From Glandiceps talaboti (Eukaryota > Hemichordata > Enteropneusta > Spengelidae), in the NCBI RefSeq assembly GCF_964340395.1, contig NC_135554.1, positions 13,635,751 to 13,685,750 on the forward strand: DNA of 50,000 bases. Direction: 5' to 3'. Position numbers and translations under genes: made by a program. Of this stretch, positions 24,901 through 31,471 are shown piece after piece (the first letter of the stretch is position 1; every line of letters begins with the position of its first letter). The notes below the pieces were generated by a model, which was not told the DNA's origin, searched no databases, and saw nothing but the letters and a program-made list of their open reading frames with translations.

Positions 24901-27900
24901 ATTTCAGTCCCACTGTGCTTTCATTGACACAGTAGAATGCTTGGGCTCCGGCTATACTAACTCCAAGCTATTTCTTGACTTCCCATTTACCCTTCTCTCT
25001 ATTGTGTTGTTTTACCAACATGTTGTATCATTTATAGATTCAATACATGTATAGATGAAGTATGTAGATTTTAATTGTAATCAGTCTTTTGTATCATTAA
25101 TATTACGAGCTACTAAATTTCTATATAATTTTCTGCTAGAGGTGTTCAACAATTATCAAAGCACTGACACTTTTCTATTTTTGTTGTACTTTCCCCTAAA
25201 GATTTTTCTATATTTTGCTTATATTTTACTGTTAGAAGAGGTATCAAAATACAAAGTCTTTGCTCATGAGAAACTATCCCAAGCTGAGGCTTCTACTGCA
25301 TGTCATAACCAAGGAATGCAGTTAGCAGTTGTCGACAGTGCAGAGGTACAACAGACATTGGTAGCCATTGTGCAAGGCCTAGATGAGAGTGTGTGGATAA
25401 GTGTGCATCGTTTTGGTGATGCTGGTTTCACAACCATGAATGGTAAAGCTTTGGACTATACAAACTGGGCTGCAGGTGAGCCTAGTGGGAGCGATAGATG
25501 TGGATATATGTGGTAAGTTTAATTATTGACCATGTCAAATTCTGGCATAATGCTATTTATGTAACCTAAAATAACTAGATTCTGATGGTCAGACCATGTA
25601 ACACATTGCAAACAAATAGTTAGCGATTATAAAGTATACAACACACCGATTACGTCCGGTTATTCTAAAAGTGAATAACTGCATTCAGATAGAAGTGGCT
25701 AATGTCTTGGTGTCACAATACAAACTGTGATGAATACTGTAACTATTATAAATCACGATTTCTTTTTTCCGTGTAACTAATTAAAGGAGTAGGAGCTGTC
25801 CATATTAGAATAGTTATTAATAATTTGATTTTTGGTTTATCTTTTCGTTTCGTCATGCATGTTTACAAATTATGACTACGTTATGGAATACATGTTTTAA
25901 ACAACAACTTCTTATTTCGCACAATTGAATTGTTTAGGTCTTCTAGAGACTACCACTGGGATGATGGAAATTGTGGTTCAAAATTCTACTACGTATGTGA
26001 ACCTGCGGGTATGTACATAGTAAACTTTACTATATTATATACATAGTTATAGTACGTCGAAAAATCATTAATCTCCGAGTTACTAGCATAGCCTACTCCG
26101 TTTGACGGAAAAAAAGTTTCCTTCCTCACAATAGTTTTTTCAAACATTATATTATTTTAGTCCATAGGGGACAATTTCAATGGGCCCATTCGTCAAGCAT
26201 CCATCCATAGAACATGAGATACTCGGAAGAATATTTCAATGGTAGAGAGGATGCAACGTGCCTTTGTAAATAAATAAGTTTGTTATACATGGTATACAGT
26301 TTGTTTTGAATTGTGTATGCATTTCAGTCCCACCGGTGACTGAACCCTCTTATTGTTATCATTGACAGTAGAATGCTAGGGTTCATACTACACTAGCTGT
26401 AAGCTATTTCTTGACTTCCCATTTACCCTTCTCTCCTGTGTTGTATTATCAAAGTCTTGGAATCATTTATAGATTTGGGTAAAATAATAAATAATAATCA
26501 TCGACCTTTGCCTTGTCCTTCAGGGTCACTTATCAAAATCAAACCACTCTGTCCATATCACGGACACTTTGTAGTATTCATTTGTTACAAATCTATATTC
26601 ATCTTGTTTATAGGTAATATAGCACCAGAAAAGAAATATATACTAAATTTACCGCATTGTGGTCATACGTGTAGTCAGACATTAATAAATAACCACATCA
26701 CTCAAAAAATTTAATCCACAGAAGAAACATTTGAATATGACCACATACAAACTACCTTTTAAGAAGTTAACTTCATCCTCGACCTCTAGTATGGAATAAT
26801 CACACTTAAACCTTTTCCTGTACGTCATACACATTTCAGGACATTGTGTTATTCTATGATTAAGATTGTAACTAATTTTTTTTTACTTTGCCAGTCTGAT
26901 GCCAGGTATTTGGATAAATAACTATCTTCGGAAATAAGGCCATATCTTAATAATATATGTTTTACATTTCTGAAAGAAAACTTGTGTCCTATAAAGCATT
27001 TTAACAAATCGTATGCCATTAATAGGTAATTTCCGTAATTGATAATTGTCAGTAATTATGCCATATTGGAAAAGTGCAACCTTCAAATTATGTGTAATAT
27101 CATACATACGTTCGTGTTACCAGGACGTAGACGTACGTATGTCGTACAGCTTGTTGATGTAACTTTTCTTTAACGAGTCATGGCAGAATGAATGATTTTC
27201 GGCAAGTAGCCCATCTCCTAAGAATGCACACTTCAAATACAATATTATTCAATACACACATTACCCATAAGAAAGGGCATTTGCTCAAAAACGTTCGTTG
27301 ATGTAACATTTAGTTTTAATGACTCATTTGCATGACTAATACATTTTAGTAATAAGGATATATCTTAAAAGGGCATACTTCAAATTTCATATAATTTGGT
27401 ACATGCTCTAAGCATACCTAGCCTGTAGTCATTTGCGTAATTAATAATTTTCAGTAATTAGATATATATGAAGCATTTACACTTGAAATTCAATCTAATT
27501 TACTACAGACTTCAACCATAACAAGGCACTAGGCTTCAACAATGCTTAGGGTATCTGTTAGTTGTGATGTTTCCTTTGCATATATAGTGCTTTCCAGTAA
27601 TTATCCTATATTTTACGAATTCGCCCTTTAAAATTCATAAACCTCGGTACATGCATTTATAAAGTATGTAGATATTAATTGTAATCGGTCTTTTTTAATC
27701 AGTCCTTTGCGTCAGTAGTGCTGTCCAGTATTTACGCTATATTTTAAGAATTCACCCATTAAGCTTCATATAACTCGGTACATGTATTGATAAAATATGT
27801 AGATTTCAATTGTAGTCTTTTGTATAATTAATGATTTGAGAGTACGAACTTCAAAATCTATATAATGTTCTACTAGGTGTCATCAACAATTATCAAAGCT

Positions 27901-30900
27901 TGAACATTTTTCTGTTTTCATTGTACTTTCCTAACGTTCTTTCTTCATTTATTATATTTTACTGTTAGAAGAGGTATCAAAATACAAAGTTTATACCGAG
28001 AAACTATCCCAAGCTGGGGCTTCTATTGCTTGTCACAACCAAGGAATGCAGTTAGCAGGTATCGACAGTGCAGCGGTACAACAGACATTAGTTAGTCTTG
28101 TGAAGCACAATGGCTTAGATGAGAATGTGTGGATAAGTGTGCATCGTTTTGGTGATGCTGGTTTCACAACCATGAATGGTAAAACTTTGGACTATACACA
28201 TTGGGATATTGGTGAACCTAATGGTAATAGTAGATGTGGTTATATGCGGTGAGTTTAATAATTAACCATGCCAATTATAGCATAATGTGGTTTATGTAAC
28301 CTACAATAACTAGATTTTGATGGTCAGACCATGTAACACATTGCAAACAAATAGTGCACAATTATAAAGTATATAACACAGTGATTGCAATCGGTTGCAT
28401 TCGAAATACATAACTGAATTCAGATACAAGAGGCTAATATCTTAGCGTCACAATACAAACTATAATGAGTATTGTAAAGAATGTAAATCGCGATTTCATT
28501 TTTTTCTCTGTAACTAAACGATTAGTTTCTGTCCATCTTAGAATAGTAATTAATAATTTGATTTTTTGGCTTATCTTTTCGTTTCTTCATTCACGTTTGC
28601 AAATTATGAATACGTTATGTAATACATGTTTTAAACAACAATTTCTGATTTCCCTCAACTGCAATGTTTAGGTCTGACAAGGACTACCATTGGGATGATG
28701 CAGATTGTGGTCACAGATTGGACTATGTATGTGAACCTGCGGGTATGTACATAATAAACTTTACTACATTATATGCATAGTTGTAGTGCGTCGATTCATT
28801 ATCAGGCACCAAGTCACTAAAATAGCGTACTCCTTTTGATTGAGAAAGTTTCCTTCTGAAGAATAGTTTGATCTAAAAAAATAATGTTTTTTTAGTCCAA
28901 AATGGAGTTTTTCAAAGGGCCCATTCCGGCATCTATCCATAGTACGTCATTTCCCAGATACTCCGAAGTATATTTCAACGGCAAGGACGATACAATTTAC
29001 CTTTGTAAATAAATACATCAATTTGTAATGTATTGTATGCAATTTGTTTTGAAGTATGTATGCATTTCATTCCCACCGATAACTGGGTCTTTTATTGCTA
29101 TCATTGACAATGTAGAATGCTGGGGTTCAGGCTAGACTAGCTGTAAGATATTTCTTGACTTCCCATTTACCATTCTCTCTTGTGTTGAATTTCATGTAAA
29201 TTTAGCATGACAATAAAGTATATATAATAATAATTACCAAAGTCTTGGAATCATTTATAGATTTGGGTAAAATAATAAATAATATTCATCGACCTTTGCC
29301 TTGTCCTTCATGGTCACTTACCAAAAACAAGCCACTCTGTCCATATCACGAACATTTTGTGGTATTTATTTATCGCCAATCTGTCATCTCTGTTTATCTT
29401 GCATCATAGGTAATTTAATACCTGAAAAGAAATATATATTCAGTTTACAGTACTGTGGTCATACTTTTAGTTAGCCATTGATAAATAACCTCATTACTCA
29501 AAACCTTTCATACACAGAGAAATCATTTCGATATAACCACATATACAAATTACCTTATAGGAAAGTTACCTTCGTACCCGGCCTTCAGTATGGAATATCA
29601 CAATTAAACCTTCTAATGTATGTTGTACACATTTAAGGAAATTGTGATATTCTATGATTAACATTCGAACTAAATTCGTTTTAATGTCTAAATTATTTAC
29701 ACACACATAAGTTATTTCTCTATTTTGCCAGCATGATGCCTGGCATTTGCATACATAACGATCTTTCTGAAATTAGGCCATATCTCAAAAAAGCATGCTT
29801 TAAATTTCAAAACAAAATTGCACATGCATCGGTGACAAAGGACATTAGTGTCCTACAAAGCATGTTAACAAATTGTGTGCCATTAATTAATAGGTAATTT
29901 CCGTAAATGGTAATTTTCAGAAATTATGCCGTATCTGAAGAGTGCAACCTTCAAATGATATATAATATCAAGCATACATGCATGTTACCAGGACGTACAT
30001 AACTCGTACAGCCTATTGATGTAACTGTTATCTCTAACGAGTCATAGGCAGAATAAATGATTATAGGCAATTAGGCCATATCTTAAGAAAACGCTTTTCA
30101 AATTCATTATTTAATACACACATTACCCATACGAAATGGCATTTGGTCCAAAAAGTTCGTTGATGTAACATTTAATGTTAATGACTCATTTGCATAACCA
30201 TTGCTTTTTAGCAATGACGTCATTTCTTTAAAATGCACAATCACATTTCATAAAATGTGATACATGCTCTGAACATGGATAGCCTTTAATTTTATTTAGT
30301 CATTGGCATAATTAATAATTTTTAGTAATTAGGTATATCTTAAGCATTCACACTTGAAAGTCAATCAATTTACTACAGAATTCAACCATAACAAGGCACA
30401 AGACTTCAGAAATACTTTGGGTATTTTTTAGTGTTAATGTTTTCTTTGCATAAGTAGTGCTGTCCAGTAATTAAGTTATATTTTAAGAAATCACACATTA
30501 AACTTCAGATAACTCGGTACATACATTGATAAAGAAAGTAGAATTTAATTGTAATCAGTCTTTTGTATAATTAATGATTTGAGAGTACGAGCTTCAAACT
30601 CTATATATAACTTTCTGCCAGAGGTGATCAACAATTATCAAAGCTTAAACACTTTTCTGTTTTCATTGTACTTTCCTAAAGTTCTTTCTACATTTATTGT
30701 ATTTTCCTGTTAGAAGAGGTATCAAAATACAAGATTTTTACTGAGAAACTATCCCAAGCCAAGGCTTTTACTGCATGTTATAACCAAGGAATGCAGTTAG
30801 CCGTTGTTGACAGTGCAGAGGAACAACAGACATTACTTGGTCTTGTGAAGAAATACAGCTTAGATGACAATGTGTGGATAAGTGTGCATCGTTTTGGTGA

Positions 30901-31471
30901 TGCTGGTTTCACAACCATGAATGGTAAAGCTTTGGACTACACAAATTGGGGTGCTGGTGAGCCTAATGGTAATGACAGATGTGGTTATATGCGGTAAGTT
31001 TATGTCAAATGTTAGCATCATGTTGTTTCTGTAACCTGAAATAACTAGATTCTGATGGACAAACTATGTAACACATTGCAAACAGATAGTGCACAATTAT
31101 AAAGTATACAACACAGTGATTGCAGTTGGTTACATTCAAAATACAAAACTGAATTCAGAGTGGTTAATATCTTAGCATCACAATACAAACTGTGATGAAT
31201 ATTGTAAACAGTATAACTCACGATCTCATTTTTTCGCTGTAACTAAACGATTAGTAGCTGTCCATCTCAGAATAGTTATTAATAATTTGATTTTTTGGCT
31301 TATCTTTTCGTTTTTACATTCATGTTTACAAATTATGAATACGTAATATAATACATGTTGTAAACAACAATTTCTTTTGTCCCTCAATTGAATTGTTTAG
31401 GCGATCCAATGACTACCATTGGGATGATGGAGGTTGTGGTTACAATTACTACTATATTTGTGAACCTGTGG
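12067..31471 (+). CDS. Multi-exon gene: signal peptide, tectonin-like propeller, CCP, six C-type lectin domains
   Basis: Sixteen exons join without a phase conflict: 12067-12114, 15377-15395, 15985-16602, 16805-17053, 18215-18491, 18880-18950, 20757-21039, 21418-21488, 23819-24098, 24514-24584, 25236-25512, 25938-26008, 27969-28248, 28672-28742, 30714-30993 and 31401-31471. Total 3037 nt, about 1012 codons, still open at the last donor. Seen: hydrophobic N-terminus, five propeller repeats, one six-Cys CCP, six CTLDs with the conserved cysteines. Known: tachylectins/tectonins, CCP modules and CTLDs are typical of secreted or surface carbohydrate-recognition proteins. Inferred: a secreted, multivalent pattern-recognition lectin; no transmembrane segment is seen in the assembled exons. 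A TATA/initiator promoter precedes it. The terminal exon is unresolved. A string of adjacent separate lectin genes is unlikely, because every CTLD starts and ends in phase 1 with no Met or stop between units. I do not recognise a named gene with this architecture. Confidence 0.85.
12115..15376 (+). other. Intron 1 of lectin gene
   Basis: No coding exon was found. Up to 14515 it is duplicated almost base for base at 44788-47197, including a C-run at about 13741-13754. At 14138-14219 it holds a relative of the promoter-upstream segment 11740-11818. The stretch 14138-14580 has an open frame behind an AG at 14125, but no good donor follows and the homologue upstream of the promoter is not coding. 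After 14516 the sequence is unique, AT-rich and featureless up to the micro-exon. Confidence 0.65.
15377..15395 (+). CDS. 19-nt micro-exon linking signal peptide to propeller
   Basis: A pyrimidine-rich acceptor (TTCTCTTGATAG) is followed by 19 nt encoding TADGAG and the first base of the next codon, then donor GTATGT. It enters in phase 0 and leaves in phase 1, exactly what is needed to join exon 1 (phase 0) to the propeller exon (phase 1). The phase fit, rather than length or codon content, is the evidence. The residues would sit at or just after the signal peptidase site. Confidence 0.65.
15530..15621. repeat. (GACT)n microsatellite
   Basis: In intron 2, with a GGCT variant block at the right end. 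Confidence 0.9.
15741..15951. repeat. (GATA)(CAGA)(GACT)(C)n microsatellite cluster
   Basis: Four adjacent simple repeats in intron 2, ending 33 bp before the propeller exon. Confidence 0.95.
15985..16602 (+). CDS. Propeller exon, five tectonin/tachylectin-like repeats
   Basis: A single 618-nt exon (phase 1 to phase 1, 206 codons) encodes the whole domain, beginning EPALIGVTKGNK. Four clear repeats of about 40-41 residues start at PDG/DDG/PNG turns and run through LVGV-type strands to a conserved GxW or GKW. The glycine of the turn recurs at spacings of 41, 40 and 40. The N-terminal LIGV...GAW segment matches the second half of a repeat, giving a fifth, closing blade. Tachylectin-2 is a known five-bladed lectin propeller with somewhat longer repeats, and tectonins have six, so a five-bladed propeller is my inference. 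Likely role: carbohydrate or lipopolysaccharide binding outside the cell. Exact ligand unknown. Ends at donor GTAAGA. Confidence 0.8.
16603..16804 (+). other. Intron 3 of lectin gene
   Basis: A short 202-bp intron from donor GTAAGA to acceptor TATATTCAG, phase 1. Nothing else is seen in it. Confidence 0.7.
16805..17053 (+). CDS. Pro/Thr linker plus CCP (sushi) domain exon
   Basis: A 249-nt phase 1-1 exon. It begins with a proline/threonine-rich linker (VEPAVPSELTTPG...PPTEPP), followed by a module with six cysteines in the contexts NC, AC, LC, SC, TC and KC and a Trp in SGQW before the last Cys. Four-Cys CCPs are the norm; the extra pair places this with the six-Cys, selectin-type CCPs. CCPs bind proteins or act as spacers in complement and lectin receptors. 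Here it separates the propeller from the CTLD array. Donor is GTAGGT. Confidence 0.85.
17054..18214 (+). other. Intron 4, with degenerate ~150-bp tandem repeat
   Basis: AT-rich, no exon found. From about 17440 it holds diverged copies of a motif around GCCATATCTTAATAATGCA, with copies centred near 17470, 17625, 17783 and 17928, so a period of about 145-158 bp. The same array recurs before CTLD exons 2, 3, 5 and 6 but is absent before CTLD 4. It ends in the acceptor TTTTACTGTTAG. Confidence 0.6.
18215..18491 (+). CDS. CTLD 1 (type A), first exon
   Basis: A 277-nt exon (phase 1 to 2) encoding about 92 residues with ACHNQGMQLAVVDS (first conserved Cys and helix), VWISLHRFG (the WIGL-like strand) and a QPS triplet where mannose-type CTLDs have EPN and galactose-type QPD, then KCGYM. 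Known: this triplet helps set sugar specificity in calcium-dependent lectins. QPS, in a position where the third residue normally donates a calcium ligand, suggests altered or lost classical sugar binding. Closest relative in the array is CTLD 4. Confidence 0.85.
18880..18950 (+). CDS. CTLD 1 (type A), second exon
   Basis: A 71-nt exon (phase 2 to 1) encoding RDYHWDDGNCG...YYVCEPA. WDD replaces the usual WND before the third conserved Cys, and the last Cys sits in VCEP. The encoded peptide equals that of CTLD 4. Donor is GTATGT. Confidence 0.85.
18951..20756 (+). other. Intron between CTLD 1 and CTLD 2
   Basis: Contains a conserved pseudo-exon-like segment at 19265-19302 (see findings), then a block at about 19410-19600 that is also found at about 26480-26650 and partly at about 29270-29450, then the degenerate ~150-bp repeat from about 19880 to 20650. 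No other coding potential seen. Confidence 0.6.
20757..21039 (+). CDS. CTLD 2 (type B), first exon
   Basis: A 283-nt exon (phase 1 to 2), longest of the six, with ACHNQGMQLAVVDSTAV, VWISVHRFGDAGF and the EPN triplet in NWDIGEPNGNGRCGYM. EPN is the mannose-type motif of calcium-dependent CTLDs, so mannose/fucose/GlcNAc-type ligands are plausible. Two more residues than type A lie in the loop before VWIS. The closest relative is CTLD 5, which shares the WDIGEPNGN stretch. Confidence 0.85.
21418..21488 (+). CDS. CTLD 2 (type B), second exon
   Basis: A 71-nt exon (phase 2 to 1), encoding KDYQWDDAGCG...NYICEPA. It holds the two last conserved cysteines and the WDD motif. Donor is GTATGT. Confidence 0.85.
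21489..23818 (+). other. Intron between CTLD 2 and CTLD 3, carries an insertion
   Basis: Longest CTLD intron. It shares the common intron sequence but is interrupted by an extra segment at about 21771-22610 that no other unit has, listed separately. The ~150-bp degenerate repeat follows from about 23080 to 23700. The 19410-19600-type block is mostly missing here. Confidence 0.6.
21771..22610. mobile_element. Foldback-type insertion, probable non-autonomous element
   Basis: The segment begins with two long inverted arms, about 21771-21848 and 21860-21940, both carrying TAATCCCATGAAATCAATGT and CCGCGG. They can form a snapback of about 170 bp with a short loop. A second hairpin (12-bp perfect stem, 22541-22552 with 22563-22574) lies near the other end. 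The homologous position in the B' intron (about 29013) lacks all of this, which marks it as an insertion. I see no transposase. Ends and target duplication are uncertain; TTATAT occurs near both edges. Confidence 0.6.
23819..24098 (+). CDS. CTLD 3 (type C), first exon
   Basis: A 280-nt exon (phase 1 to 2) with ACYNQGMQLAVVDS, a KYSLDDSVWIS loop specific to type C, and EPN in GAGEPNGNDRCGYM. Mannose-type motif present. Its donor is GTACGT, weaker than the GTAAGT of CTLDs 1, 2, 4 and 6, so this splice might be less efficient. Closest relative is CTLD 6. Confidence 0.85.
24514..24584 (+). CDS. CTLD 3 (type C), second exon
   Basis: A 71-nt exon (phase 2 to 1), encoding NDYHWDDGGCGYNYYYICEPA. Same ending as CTLD 6 except for the final Ala (Val in CTLD 6). 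An AATAAA lies 11 nt past the exon end (24595-24600). Confidence 0.85.
24585..25235 (+). other. Short intron between CTLD 3 and CTLD 4
   Basis: Only 651 bp, against about 1.8-2.3 kb for the other inter-domain introns. It keeps the start and end of the common intron but lacks the ~150-bp repeat block, the join lying near 25040. This fits a deletion, or the junction at which the A-B-C block was duplicated. Confidence 0.65.
25236..25512 (+). CDS. CTLD 4 (type A'), first exon
   Basis: A 277-nt exon (phase 1 to 2), same length as CTLD 1 and about 12 differences in 92 residues by eye. It has EPS in AAGEPSGSDRCGYM. The Glu is as in mannose-type sites, but Ser replaces the calcium-binding Asn. Donor is GTAAGT. 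Confidence 0.85.
25938..26008 (+). CDS. CTLD 4 (type A'), second exon
   Basis: A 71-nt exon (phase 2 to 1) whose peptide is the same as in CTLD 1: RDYHWDDGNCG...YYVCEPA. Donor is GTATGT. Confidence 0.85.
26009..27968 (+). other. Intron between CTLD 4 and CTLD 5
   Basis: Parallel to the intron after CTLD 1: pseudo-exon-like segment at 26328-26365, the shared block at about 26480-26650, then the degenerate ~150-bp repeat from about 26935 to 27840. No coding exon found. Confidence 0.6.
27969..28248 (+). CDS. CTLD 5 (type B'), first exon
   Basis: A 280-nt exon (phase 1 to 2), one codon shorter than CTLD 2. It has ACHNQGMQLAGIDS, VWISVHRFGDAGF, and EPN in HWDIGEPNGNSRCGYM. Gly-Ile replaces the Val-Val seen in the other units. 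Donor is GTGAGT. Confidence 0.85.
28672..28742 (+). CDS. CTLD 5 (type B'), second exon
   Basis: A 71-nt exon (phase 2 to 1), encoding KDYHWDDADCGHRLDYVCEPA. It is the most diverged of the six second exons (HRLDY instead of the Tyr-rich stretch). An AATAAA lies just past the donor at 28753-28758. Confidence 0.85.
28743..30713 (+). other. Intron between CTLD 5 and CTLD 6
   Basis: Common intron sequence. The pseudo-exon at about 29069 has lost its AG. The shared block lies at about 29270-29450 and the ~150-bp repeat runs from about 29770 to 30600. No coding exon found. Confidence 0.6.
30714..30993 (+). CDS. CTLD 6 (type C'), first exon
   Basis: A 280-nt exon (phase 1 to 2), nearly the same peptide as CTLD 3, including KYSLDDNVWIS and GAGEPNGNDRCGYM (mannose-type EPN). 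Unlike CTLD 3 it has a consensus GTAAGT donor. Confidence 0.85.
31401..31471 (+). CDS. CTLD 6 (type C'), second exon, last one identified
   Basis: A 71-nt exon (phase 2 to 1), encoding NDYHWDDGGCG...YICEPV. It still has donor GTATGT, so a further exon is expected. If the intron is retained, the frame adds about 12 residues and stops at TAG 31507-31509, with an AATAAA at 31482-31487. Which end is used cannot be told from sequence. Confidence 0.8.

Noticed and set aside
18215-31471. Six separate single-CTLD genes
   Set aside because: Each unit begins and ends in phase 1 with no start codon, signal peptide or stop between units. One long array fits better.
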